A stretch of 64,000 nucleotides of DNA from Taudactylus pleione (taxonomy: Eukaryota; Chordata; Amphibia; Anura; Myobatrachidae), in assembly GCA_031769625.1 (NCBI GenBank), contig JAUIMM010000599.1, positions 124,001-188,000 on the forward strand, read 5' to 3'. Positions 50,351-63,850 of this stretch are shown here, piece after piece. Made by a program: the position numbers and the translations under genes. The notes under the pieces were generated by a model. That model was not told the DNA's origin, ran no database searches, and worked only from the letters and a program-made list of their open reading frames with translations. The stretch's first letter is position 1. Every line of letters begins with the position of its first letter.

Positions 50351-53300
50351 AAATCCCCAAATTCGGCTAAAAACTTTCAGTAAACATTAAAAAAACATTT
50401 GCTGTGGTGACAGAAGTTGATTTTGGTGCTTAATTTTGACACAGAACTCTCCAGAATTACATTTACCCATATGCAAAATTCTGTAAGCCCCGGACCTTAA
50501 AAATTGGACAAAAATTTCTTCAAAAAACCCCAAATTCGGCTTAAAACTTTCAGTAAACCGTAAAAAAGATTTGCTACGGTGACAGAAGTTGATTTTGGTG
50601 CTTAATTTTGACACAGAACTCTCCAGAAATAAATTAACCCGTATGAAAAATTCTGTAAGCCCCAGACCTTAAAAATCAACCAAAAATTTTTTTCTTCAAT
50701 AATCCCCAAATTCGGCTTAAAACTTTCAGTAAACCTTAAAAAAGATTTGCTACGGTGACAGAAGTTGATTTTGGTGCTTAATTTTGGCTCAGAACTCTCC
50801 AGAAATAAATTTACCCATATGAAAAATTCTGTAAGCCCCGGACCTTAAAAATCGGCCAAAAATTTTTTTCTTCAAAAATCCCCAAATTCGGCTTAAAACT
50901 TTCAGTAAACCTTAAAAAAGATTTGCTACGGTGACTGAAGTTGATTTTGGTGCTTAATTTTGCCTCGGAACTCTCCAGAAATAAATTTGACCATATGAAA
51001 AATTCTGTAAGCCCCGGACCTTAAAAATCGGCCAAAAATTTTTTTCTTCAAAAATCCCCAAATTCGGCTTAAAACTTTCAGTAAACCTTAAAAAAGATTT
51101 GCTGTGGTGACAGAAGTTGATTTTGGTGCTTAATTTTGACTCAGAACTCTCCAGAAATAAATTTACCCGTATGAAAAATTCTGTAGGCCACGGACCTTAA
51201 AAATCGGCCAAAAAATTTTTTCTTCAAAAATCCCCAAATGCGGCTTAAAACCTTCAGTAAACCTTAAAAAGATTTGCTACGGTGACAGAAGTTGATTTTG
51301 GTGCTTAATTTTGACACAGAACTCTCCAGAAATAAATTTACCTGTATGAAAAATTCTGTAAGCCCCGGACATTTAAAATCGGCCAAAAAAATTTTTCTTC
51401 AAAAATCCCCAAATTCGGCTTAAAACTTTCAGTAAACCTTAAAAAAGATTTGCTGTGGTGACAGAAGTTGATTTTGGTGCTTAATTTTGACTCAGAACTC
51501 TCCAGAAATAAATTTGACCGTATGAAAAATTCTGTAAGCCCCGGACCTTAAAAATCGGGCAAAAATTTTTTTCTTCAAAAATCCCCAAATTCGGCTTAAA
51601 ACTTTCAGTAAACCTTAAAAAAGATTTGCTGCGGTGACAGAAGTTGATTTTGGTGCTTAATTTTGACACAGAACTCTCCAGAAATAAATTTACCCGTATG
51701 GAAAATTCTGTAAGCCCCGGACCTTAAAAATAGGCCAAAAATTTTTACTTCAAAAATCCCCAAATTCAGCTTAAAACTTTCAGTAAACCTTAAAAAGATT
51801 TGCTACGGTGACAGAAGTTGATTTTGGTGCTTAATTTTGACTCAGAACTCTCCAGAAATAAATTTACCCGTATGAAAAATTCTGTAAGCCCCGGACCTTA
51901 AAAATCGGCCAAAAAATTTTTTTCAAAATTCCCCAAATTCGGCTTAAAACTTTCCGTAAACCTTAACAAAGATTTGCTACGGTGACAGAAGTTGATTTTG
52001 GTGCTTAATTTTGACTCAGAACTCTCCAGAAAGATATTTACCCGTATGAAAAATTCTGTAAGCCCCGGACCTTAAAAATCAGCCAAAAATTTTTTTCTTC
52101 AAAAATCCCCAAATTCGGCTTAAAACTTTCCGTAAACCTTAACAAAGATTTGCTACGGTGACAGAAGTTGATTTTGGTGCTTAATTTTGACACAGAACTC
52201 TCCAGAAATAAATTTATCCGTATGGAAAATTCTGTAAGCCCTGGACCTTAGAAATCAGCAAAAAATTTTTTTCTTCAAAAATCCCCAAATTCGGCTAAAA
52301 ACTTTCTATAAACATTAAAAAACATTTGCTGTGGTGACAGAATTTGATTTTGCTGCTTAATTTTGACACAGAACTCTCCAGAAATAAATTTACCCGTATG
52401 AAAAATTCTGTAAGCCCCGGACCTTTTAAATTGGCCAAAAATTTCTTTCTTCAATAATCCCCAAATTCGGCTTAAAACTTTCAGTAAACCTTAAAAAAGA
52501 TTTGCTACGGTGACTGAAGTTGATTTTGGTGCTTAATTTTGCCTCGGAACTCTCCAGAAATAAATATGACCGTATGAACAATTCTGTAAGCCCCGGACCT
52601 TAAAAATAGGGCAAAAATGTTTTTCTTCAAAAATCCCCAAATTCGGCTTAAAACTTTCAATAAACATTAAAAAACATTTGCTGTGGTGACAGAAGTTGAT
52701 TTTGGTGCTTAATTTTGACACAGAACTCTCCAGAAATACATTTACCCATATGGAAAATTCTGTAAGCCCCGGACCTTAAAAATTGGCCTAAAATTTTTTT
52801 CTTCAAAAAACCCCAAATTCGGCTTAAAACTTTCAGTAAACCTTAAAAAAGATTTGCTATGGTGACAGAAGTTGATTTTGGTGCTTAATTTTGACACAGA
52901 ACTCTCCAGAAATAAATTTATCCGTATGGAAAATTCTGTAAGCCCCGGACCTTAAAAATCAGCCAAAAATGTTTTTCTTCAAAAATCTTCAAATTCGGCT
53001 AAAAACTTTCAATAAACATTAAAAAAACATTTGCTGTGGTGACAGAAGTTGATTTTGGTGCTTAATTTTGACAGAACTCTCCAGAATGAAATTTACCCGT
53101 ATGAAAAATTCTGTAAGCCCCGGACCTTAAAAATCGGCCAAAAATTTTTTTCTTCAATAATCCCCAAATTCGGCTTAAAACTTTCAGTAAACCTTAAAAA
53201 AGATTTGCTACGGTGACTGAAGTTGATTTTGGTGCTTAATTTTGCCTCGGAACTCTCCAGAAATAAATATGACCGTATGAACAATTCTGTAAGCCCCGGA

Positions 53301-55130
53301 CCTTAAAAATCGGCCAAAAAATTTTTTCTTCAAAAATCCCCAAATTCGGCTTAAAACTTTCAGTAAACCTTAAAAAACATTTGCTACGGTGACAGAAGTT
53401 GATTTTGGTGCTTAATTTTGACACAGAACTCTCCAGAAATAAATTTATCCATATGGAAAATTCTGTAAGCCCCGGACCTTAAAAATCAGCCAAAAATGTT
53501 TTTCTTCAAAAATCCCCAAATTCGGCTTAAAACTTTCAATAAACATTAAAAAACATTTGCTGTGGTGACAGAAGTTGATTTTGGTGCTTAATTTTGACAC
53601 AGAACTCTCCAGAAATACATTTACCCATATGGAAAATTCTGTAAGCCCCGGACCTTAAAAATTGGCCTAAAATTTTTTTCTTCAAAAAACCCCAAATTCG
53701 GCTTAAAACTTTCAGTAAACCTTAAAAAAGATTTGCTGTGGTGACAGAAGTTGATTTTGGTGCTTAATTTTGACTCAGAACTCTCCAGAAATAAATGTAC
53801 CCATATGAAAAATTCTGTAGGCCCCGGACCTTAAAAATCGGCCAAAAATTTTTTTCTTCAAAAATCCCCAAATTCGGCTTAAAACTTTCAATAAACTTTA
53901 AAAAACATTTGCTGTGGTGACAGAAGTTGATTTTGGTGCTTAATTTTGACACAGAACTCTCCAGAAATAAATTTACCCCTATGGAAAATTCTGTAAGCCC
54001 CGGACCTTAAAAATCAGCCCAAAATTTTTTTCTTCAAAAATCCCCAAATTCGGCTTAAAACTTTCAGTAAACCTTAAAAAAGATTTGCTGTGGTGACAGA
54101 AGTTGATTTTGGTGCTTAATTTTGACACAGAACTCTCCAGAAATAAATTTACCCGTATGAAAAATTCTGTAAGCCCCGGACCTTTTAAATCGGCCAAAAA
54201 ATTTTTTCTTCAATAATCCCCAAATTCGGCTTAAAACTTTCAGTAAACCTTAAAAAAGATTTGCTACGGTGACTGAAGTTGATTTTGGTGCTTAATTTTG
54301 CCTCGGAACTCTCCAGAAATAAATTTGACCGTATGAAAAATTCTGTAAGCCCCGGACCTTAAAAATCGGCCAAAAATTTTTTTCTTCAAAAATCCCCAAA
54401 TTCGGCTTAAAACTTTCAGTAAACCTTAAAAAAGATTTGCTGTGGTGACAGAAGTTGATTTTGGTGCTTAATTTTGACTCAGAAATCTCCAGAAATAAAT
54501 GTACCCGTATGAAAAATTCTGTAGGCCCCGGACCTTAAAAATCAGCCCAAAATTTTTTTCTTCAAAAATCCCCAAATTCGGCTTAAAACTTTCAGTAAAC
54601 CTTAAAAAAGATTTGCTGTGGTGACAGAAGTTGATTTTGGTGCTTAATTTTGACACAGAACTCTCCAGAAATAAATTTACCCGTATGAAAAATTCTGTAA
54701 GCCCCGGACCTTTTAAATCGGCCAAAAAATTTTTTCTTCAATAATCCCCAAATTCGGCTTTAAACTTTCAGTAAACCTTAAAAAAGATTTGCTACGGTGA
54801 CTGAAGTTGATTTTGGTGCATAATTTTGCCTCGGAACTCTCCAGAAATAAATTTGACCGTATGAAAAATTCTGTAAGCCCCGGACCTTAAAAATCGGCCA
54901 AAAATTTTTTTCTTCAAAAATCCCCAAATTCGGCTTAAATCTTTCAGTAAACCTTAAAAAAGATTTGATGTGGTGACATAAGTTGATTTTGGTGCTTAAT
55001 TTTGACACAGAACTCTCCAGAAATAAATTTGACCGTATGAAAAATTCTGTAAGCCCCGGACCTTAAAAATCAGCCAAAAATGTTTTTCTTCAAAAATCCC
55101 CAAATTCGGCTAAAAACTTTCAATAAACAT
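50351..55130 (+). repeat. Right copy of the 37.9-44.1 kb block
   Basis: It matches the left copy at offset about 12481 up to about 51.8 kb, 12655 from about 52.0 to 53.9 kb, and 11072 from about 53.98 to 55.13 kb. The steps are one extra monomer here (about 51800-51975) and nine monomers missing here. After about 55130 it skips two monomers and continues like 44.46 kb. Confidence 0.72.
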
Positions 55131-55733
55131 TAAAAAAACATTTGCTGTGGTGACAGAAGTTGATTTTGGTGCTTAATTTTGACACAGAACTCTCCAGAAA
55201 TAAATTTACCCGTATGGAAAATTCTGTAAGCCCCGGACCTTAAAAATCAGCCAAAAATGTTTTTCTTCAATAATCCCCAAATTCGGCTTAAAACTTTCAG
55301 TAAACCTTAAAAAAGATTTGCTACGGTGACAGAAGTTGATTTTGGTGCTTAATTTTGACTCAGAACTCTCCAGAAATAAATTTACCCGTATGAAAAATTC
55401 TGTAAGCCCCGGACCTTAAAAATCGGCCAAAAAATTTTTTCTTCAAAAATCCCCAAATTCGGCTTAAAACTTTCAGTAAAGCTTAAAAAACATTTGCTAC
55501 GGTGACAGAAGTTGATTTTGGTGCTTAATTTTGACACAGAACTCTCCAGAAATAAATTTACCCATATGAAAAATTCTGTAAGCCCCGGACCTTAAAAATA
55601 GGCCAAAAATTTTTTTCTTCAAAAATCCCCAAATTCAGCTTAAAACTTTCAGTAAACCTTAAAAAGATTTGCTACGGTGACAGAAGTTGATTTTGGTGCT
55701 TAATTTTGACTCAGAACTCTCCAGAAAGATATT

Positions 55734-58700
55734 TACCATTATGAAAAATTCTGTAAGCCCCGGACCTTAAAAATCGACCCAAAATTTTTTTCTTCAAAAA
55801 TCCCCAAATTCGGCTTAAAACTTTCCGTAAACCTTAACAAAGATTTGCTACGGTGACAGAAGTTGATTTTGGTGCTTAATTTTGACACAGATCTCTCCAG
55901 AAATAAATTTATCCGTATGGAAAATTCTGTAAGCCCCGGACCTTAAAAATCGGCCAAAAATTTTTTTCTTCAAAAATCCCCAAATTCGGCTTAAAACTTT
56001 CAGTAAACCTTAAAAAACATTTGCTGCGGTGACAGAAGTTGATTTTGGTGCTTGATTTGACACAGAACTCTCCAGAAATAAATTTACCCGTATGGAAAAT
56101 TCTGTAAGCCCCAGACCTTAAAAATCAGCCAAAAATGTTTTTCTTCAAAAATCCCCAAATTCGGCTTAAAACTTTCAGTAAACCTTAAAAAAGATTTGCT
56201 ACGGTGACTGAAGTTGATTTTGGTGCTTAATTTTGACACAGAACTCTCCAGAAATAAATTTATCCGTATGGAAAATTCTGTAAGCCCCGGACCTTAAAAA
56301 TCGGCCAAAAATTTTTTTCTTCAAAAATCCCCAAATTCGGCTTAAAACTTTCAGTACACATTAAAAAACATTTGCTGCGGTGACAGAAGTTGATTTTGGT
56401 GCTTAATTTTGACACAGAACTCTCCAGAAATAATTTACCCGTATGAAAAATTCTGTAAGCCCCGGACCTTAAAAATCGGCCAAAAATTTTTTTCTTCAAA
56501 AATCCCCAAATTCGGCTTAAAACTTTCAGTAAAGCTTAAAAAACATTTGCTACGGTGACAGAAGTTGATATTGGTGCTTAATTTTGACACAGAACTCTCC
56601 AGAAATAAATTTACCCATATGAAAAATTCTGTAAGCCCCGGACCTTAAAAATAGGCCAAAAATTTTTTTCTTCAAAAATCCCCAAATTCAGCTTAAAACT
56701 TTCAGTAAACCTTAAAAAGATTTGCTACGGTGACAGAAGTTGATTTTGGTGCTTAATTTTGACTCAGAACTCTCCAGAAAGATATTTACCATTATGAAAA
56801 ATTCTGTAAGCCCCGGACCTTAAAAATCGACCCAAAATATTTTTCTTCAAAAATCCCCAAATTCGGCTTAAAACTTTCCGTAAACCTTAACAAAGATTTG
56901 CTACGGTGACAGAAGTTGATTTTGGTGCTTAATTTTGACACAGATCTCACCAGAAATAAATTTATCCGTATGGAAAATTCTGTATGCCCCGGACCTTAAA
57001 AATCGGCCAAAAATTTTTTTCTTCAATAATACCCAAATTCGGCTTAAAACTTTCAGTAAACCTTAAAAAACATTTGCTGCGGTGACAGAAGTTGATTTTG
57101 GTGCTTGATTTGACACAGAACTCTCCAGAAATAAATTTACCCGTATGGAAAATTCTGTAAGCCCCGGACCTTAAAAATCAGCCAAAAATGTTTTTCTTCA
57201 AAAATCCCCAAATTCGGCTTAAAACTTTCAGTAAACCTTAAAAAAGATTTGCTACGGTGACTGAAGTTGATTTTGGTGCTTAATTTTGCCTCAGAACTCT
57301 CCAGAAATAAATTTGACCGTATGAAAAATTCTGTAAGCCCCGGACCTTAAAAATCGTCCAAAAATTTTTTTCTTCAAAAATCCCCAAATTCGGCTTAAAA
57401 CTTTCAGTAAACCTTAAAAAACATTTGCTACGGTGACAGAAGTTGATTTTGGTGCTTAATTTTGACACAGAACTCTCCAGAAATAAATTTACCCGTATGA
57501 AAAATTCTGTAAGCCCCGGACCTTAAAAATCAACCAAAAATTTTTTTCTTCAATAATCCCCAAATTCGGCTTAAAACTTTCAGTAAACCTTAAAAAAGAT
57601 TTGCTACGGTAACAGAAGTTGATTTTGGTGCTTAATTTTGACACAGAACTCTCCAGAAATAAATTTACCCGTATGGAAAATTCTGTAAGCCCCGGACCTT
57701 AAAAATCAGCCAAAAATGTTTTTCTTCAATAATCCCCAAATTCGGCTTAAAACTTTCAGTAAACCTTAAAAAAGATTTGCTACGGTGACAGAAGTTGATT
57801 TTGGTGCTTAATTTTGACTCAGAACTCTCCAGAAATAAATTTACCCGTATGAAAAATTCTGTAAGCCCCGGACCTTAAAAATCGGCCAAAAAATTTTTTC
57901 TTCAAAAATCCCCAAATTCGGCTTAAAACTTTCAGTAAAGCTTAAAAAACATTTGCTACGGTGACAGAAGTTGATTTTGGTGCTTAATTTTGACACAGAA
58001 CTCTCCAGAAATAAATTTACCCATATGAAAAATTCTGTAAGCCCCGGACCTTAAAAATAGGCCAAAAATTTTTTTCTTCAAAAATCCCCAAATTCAGCTT
58101 AAAACTTTCAGTAAACCTTAAAAAGATTTGCTACGGTGACAGAAGTTGATTTTGGTGCTTAATTTTGACTCAGAACTCTCCAGAAAGATATTTACCATTA
58201 TGAAAAATTCTGTAAGCCCCGGACCTTAAAAATCGACCCAAAATTTTTTTCTTCAAAAATCCCCAAATTCGGCTTAAAACTTTCCGTAAACCTTAACAAA
58301 GATTTGCTACGGTGACAGAAGTTGATTTTGGTGCTTAATTTTGACACAGATCTCTCCAGAAATAAATTTATCCGTATGGAAAATTCTGTAAGCCCCGGAC
58401 CTTAAAAATCGGCCAAAAATTTTTTTCTTCAAAAATCCCCAAATTCGGCTTAAAACTTTCAGTAAACCTTAAAAAACATTTGCTGCGGTGACAGAAGTTG
58501 ATTTTGGTGCTTGATTTGACACAGAACTCTCCAGAAATAAATTTACCCGTATGGAAAATTCTGTAAGCCCCGGACCTTAAAAATCAGCCAAAAATGTTTT
58601 TCTTCAAAAATCCCCAAATTCGGCTTAAAACTTTCAGTAAACCTTAAAAAAGATTTGCTACGGTGACTGAAGTTGATTTTGGTGCTTAATTTTGACACAG

Positions 58701-61700
58701 AACTCTCCAGAAATAAATTTATCCGTATGGAAAATTCTGTAAGCCCCGGACCTTAAAAATCGGCCAAAAATTTTTTTCTTCAAAAATCCCCAAATTCGGC
58801 TTAAAACTTTAAGTACACATTAAAAAACATTTGCTGCGGTGACAGAAGTTGATTTTGGTGCTTAATTTTGACACAGAACTCTCCAGAAATAATTTACCCG
58901 TATGAAAAATTCTGTAAGCCCCGGACCTTAAAAATCGGCCAAAAATTTTTTTCTTCAAAAATCCCCAAATTCGGCTTAAAACTTTCAGTAAAGCTTAAAA
59001 AACATTTGCTACGGTGACAGAAGTTGATATTGGTGCTTAATTTTGACACAGAACTCTCCAGAAATAAATTTACCCATATGAAAAATTCTGTAAGCCCCGG
59101 ACCTTAAAAATAGGCCAAAAATTTTTTTCTTCAAAAATCCCCAAATTCAGCTTAAAACTTTCAGTAAACCTTAAAAAGATTTGCTACGGTGACAGAAGTT
59201 GATTTTGGTGCTTAATTTTGACTCAGAACTCTCCAGAAAGATATTTACCATTATGAAAAATTCTGTAAGCCCCGGACCTTAAAAATCGACCCAAAATTTT
59301 TTTCTTCAAAAATCCCCAAATTCGGCTTAAAACTTTCCGTAAACCTTAACAAAGATTTGCTACGGTGACAGAAGTTGATTTTGGTGCTTAATTTTGACAC
59401 AGATCTCTCCAGAAATAAATTTATCCGTATGGAAAATTCTGTATGCCCCGGACCTTAAAAATCGGCCAAAAATTTTTTTCTTCAATAATACCCAAATTCG
59501 GCTTAAAACTTTCAGTAAACCTTAAAAAACATTTGCTGCGGTGACAGAAGTTGATTTTGGTGCTTGATTTGACACAGAACTCTCCAGAAATAAATTTACC
59601 CGTATGGAAAATTCTGTAAGCCCCAGACCTTAAAAATCAGCCAAAAATGTTTTTCTTCAAAAATCCCCAAATTCGGCTTAAAACTTTCAGTAAACCTTAA
59701 AAAAGATTTGCTACGGTGACTGAAGTTGATTTTGGTGCTTAATTTTGACACAGAACTCTCCAGAAATAAATTTATCCGTATGGAAAATTCTGTAAGCCCC
59801 GGACCTTAAAAATCGGCCAAAAATTTTTTTCTTCAAAAATCCCCAAATTCGGCTTAAAACTTTCAGTACACATTAAAAAACATTTGCTGCGGTGACAGAA
59901 GTTGATTTTGGTGCTTAATTTTGACACAGAACTCTCCAGATATAATTTACCCGTATGAAAAATTCTGTAAGCCCCGGACCTTAAAAATCGGCCAAAAATT
60001 TTTTTCTTCAAAAATCCCCAAATTCGGCTTAAAACTTTCAGTAAAGCTTAAAAAACATTTGCTACGGTGACAGAAGTTGATATTGGTGCTTAATTTTGAC
60101 ACAGAACTCTCCAGAAATAAATTTACCCATATGAAAAATTCTGTAAGCCCCGGACCTTAAAAATAGGCCAAAAATTTTTTTCTTCAAAAATCCCCAAATT
60201 CAGCTTAAAACTTTCAGTAAACCTTAAAAAGATTTGCTACGGTGACAGAAGTTGATTTTGGTGCTTAATTTTGACTCAGAACTCTCCAGAAAGATATTTA
60301 CCATTATGAAAAATTCTGTAAGCCCCGGACCTTAAAAATCGACCCAAAATATTTTTCTTCAAAAATCCCCAAATTCGGCTTAAAACTTTCCGTAAACCTT
60401 AACAAAGATTTGCTACGGTGACAGAAGTTGATTTTGGTGCTTAATTTTGACACAGATCTCTCCAGAAATAAATTTATCCGTATGGAAAATTCTGTATGCC
60501 CCGGACCTTAAAAATCGGCCAAAAATTTTTTTCTTCAATAATACCCAAATTCGGCTTAAAACTTTCAGTAAACCTTAAAAAACATTTGCTGCGGTGACAG
60601 AAGTTGATTTTGGTGCTTGATTTGACACAGAACTCTCCAGAAATAAATTTACCCGTATGGAAAATTCTGTAAGCCCCGGACCTTAAAAATCAGCCAAAAA
60701 TGTTTTTCTTCAAAAATCCCCAAATTCGGCTTAAAACTTTCAGTAAACCTTAAAAAAGATTTGCTACGGTGACTGAAGTTGATTTTGGTGCTTAATTTTG
60801 CCTCAGAACTCTCCAGAAATAAATTTGACCGTATGAAAAATTCTGTAAGCCCCGGACCTTAAAAATCGTCCAAAAATTTTTTTCTTCAAAAATCCCCAAA
60901 TTCGGCTTAAAACTTTCAGTAAACCTTAAAAAACATTTGCTACGGTGACAGAAGTTGATTTTGGTGCTTAATTTTGACACAGAACTCTCCAGAAATAAAT
61001 TTACCCGTATGAAAAATTCTGTAAGCCCCGGACCTTAAAAATCAACCAAAATTTTTTTTCTTCAATAATCCCCAAATTCGGCTTAAAACTTTCAGTAAAC
61101 CTTAAAAAAGATTTGCTACGGTAACAGAAGTTGATTTTGGTGCTTAATTTTGACACAGAACTCTCCAGAAATAAATTTACCCGTATGGAAAATTCTGTAA
61201 GCCCCGGACCTTAAAAATCAGCCAAAAATGTTTTTCTTCAATAATCCCCAAATTCGGCTTAAAACTTTCAGTAAACCTTAAAAAAGATTTGCTACGGTGA
61301 CAGAAGTTGATTTTGGTGCTTAATTTTGACTCAGAACTCTCCAGAAATAAATTTACCCGTATGAAAAATTCTGTAAGCCCCGGACCTTAAAAATAGGCCA
61401 AAAAATTTTTTCTTCAAAAATCCCCAAATTCGGCTTAAAACTTTCAGTAAAGCTTAAAAAACATTTGCTACGGTGACAGAAGTTGATTTTGGTGCTTAAT
61501 TTTGACACAGAACTCTCCAGAAATAAATTTACCCATATGAAAAATTCTGTAAGCCCCGGACCTTAAAAATAGGCCAAAAATTTTTTTCTTCAAAAATCCC
61601 CAAATTCAGCTTAAAACTTTCAGTAAACCTTAAAAAGATTTGCTACGGTGACAGAAGTTGATTTTGGTGCTTAATTTTGACTCAGAACTCTCCAGAAAGA

Positions 61701-63808
61701 TATTTACCATTATGAAAAATTCTGTAAGCCCCGGACCTTAAAAATCGACCCAAAATTTTTTTCTTCAAAAATCCCCAAATTCGGCTTAAAACTTTCCGTA
61801 AACCTTAACAAAGATTTGCTACGGTGACAGAAGTTGATTTTGGTGCTTAATTTTGACACAGATCTCTCCAGAAATAAATTTATCCGTATGGAAAATTCTG
61901 TAAGCCCCGGACCTTAAAAATCGGCCAAAAATTTTTTTCTTCAAAAATCCCCAAATTCGGCTTAAAACTTTCAGTAAACCTTAAAAAACATTTGCTGCGG
62001 TGACAGAAGTTGATTTTGGTGCTTGATTTGACACAGAACTCTCCAGAAATAAATTTACCCGTATGGAAAATTCTGTAAGCCCCGGACCTTAAAAATCAGC
62101 CAAAAATGTTTTTCTTCAAAAATCCCCAAATTCGGCTTAAAACTTTCAGTAAACCTTAAAAAAGATTTGCTACGGTGACTGAAGTTGATTTTGGTGCTTA
62201 ATTTTGACACAGAACTCTCCAGAAATAAATTTATCCGTATGGAAAATTCTGTAAGCCCCGGACCTTAAAAATCGGCCAAAAATTTTTTTCTTCAAAAATC
62301 CCCAAATTCGGCTTAAAACTTTCAGTACACATTAAAAAACATTTGCTGCGGTGACAGAAGTTGATTTTGGTGCTTAATTTTGACACAGAACTCTCCAGAT
62401 ATAATTTACCCGTATGAAAAATTCTGTAAGCCCCGGACCTTAAAAATCGGCCAAAAATTTTTTTCTTCAAAAATCCCCAAATTCGGCTTAAAACTTTCAG
62501 TAAAGCTTAAAAAACATTTGCTACGGTGACAGAAGTTGATATTGGTGCTTAATTTTGACACAGAACTCTCCAGAAATAAATTTACCCATATGAAAAATTC
62601 TGTAAGCCCCGGACCTTAAAAATAGGCCAAAAAATTTTTTCTTCAAAAATCCCCAAATTCAGCTTAAAACTTTCAGTAAACCTTAAAAAGATTTGCTACG
62701 GTGACAGAAGTTGATTTTGGTGCTTAATTTTGACTCAGAACTCTCCAGAAAGATATTTACCATTATGAAAAATTCTGTAAGCCCCGGACCTTAAAAATCG
62801 ACCCAAAATTTTTTTCTTCAAAAATCCCCAAATTCGGCTTAAAACTTTCCGTAAACCTTAACAAAGATTTGCTACGGTGACAGAAGTTGATTTTGGTGCT
62901 TAATTTTGACACAGATCTCTCCAGAAATAAATTTATCCGTATGGAAAATTCTGTATGCCCCGGACCTTAAAAATCGGCCAAAAATTTTTTTCTTCAATAA
63001 TACCCAAATTCGGCTTAAAACTTTCAGTAAACCTTAAAAAACATTTGCTGCGGTGACAGAAGTTGATTTTGGTGCTTGATTTGACACAGAACTCTCCAGA
63101 AATAAATTTACCCGTATGGAAAATTCTGTAAGCCCCGGACCTTAAAAATCAGCCAAAAATGTTTTTCTTCAAAAATCCCCAAATTCGGCTTAAAACTTTC
63201 AGTAAACCTTAAAAAAGATTTGCTACGGTGACTGAAGTTGATTTTGGTGCTTAATTTTGCCTCAGAACTCTCCAGAAATAAATTTGACCGTATGAAAAAT
63301 TCTGTAAGCCCCGGACCTTAAAAATCGTCCAAAAATTTTTTTCTTCAAAAATCCCCAAATTCGGCTTAAAACTTTCAGTAAACCTTAAAAAAGATTTGCT
63401 ACGGTGACAGAAGTTGATTTTGGTGCTTAATTTTGACACAGAACTCTCCAGAAATAAATTTACCCGTATGAAAAATTCTGTAAGCCCCGGACCTTAAAAA
63501 TCAACCAAAAATTTTTTTCTTCAATAATCCCCAAATTCGGCTTAAAACTTTCAGTAAACCTTAAAAAAGATTTGCTACGGTAACAGAAGTTGATTTTGGT
63601 GCTTAATTTTGACACAGAACTCTCCAGAAATAAATTTACCCGTATGGAAAATTCTGTAAGCCCCGGACCTTAAAAATCAGCCAAAAATGTTTTTCTTCAA
63701 TAATCCCCAAATTCGGCTTAAAACTTTCAGTAAACCTTAAAAAAGATTTGCTACGGTGACAGAAGTTGATTTTGGTGCTTAATTTTGACTCAGAACTCTC
63801 CAGAAATA
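55734..63808 (+). repeat. Higher-order repeat of alternating six- and eight-monomer units (1053 and 1406 bp)
   Basis: The marker taccattatg occurs at 55734, 56787, 58193, 59246, 60299, 61705 and 62758. Spacings are 1053, 1406, 1053, 1053, 1406 and 1053 bp, or 6 and 8 monomers minus a few bases. Units of the same length are near-identical. The six-monomer units from 56787 leftward and rightward share gttgatattggtgc (about 56562, 59020, 60073 and 62532), the one-base-short ccaga(a/t)ataatttaccc and tatgcccc with ataataccc. The eight-monomer units beginning at 56787 and 60299 add aatcaacc, ggtaacag and the atgtttttcttcaataatcc monomers. This is the most homogeneous and probably youngest part of the window. 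Confidence 0.83.
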
Positions 63809-63850
63809 AATTTATCCGTATGGAAAATTCTGTATGCCCCGGACCTTAAA
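63780..63850 (+). repeat. Monomer-internal recombination junction breaking the last eight-monomer unit
   Basis: At about 63787 the monomer starts as the gactcag type that, in the earlier eight-monomer units, continues acccgtatgaaa. Here it switches by about 63812 to tatccgtatgg with tatgcccc and ataataccc, the next-but-several monomer type. The array stays in register, so the switch deletes or swaps whole monomers. Confidence 0.65.
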
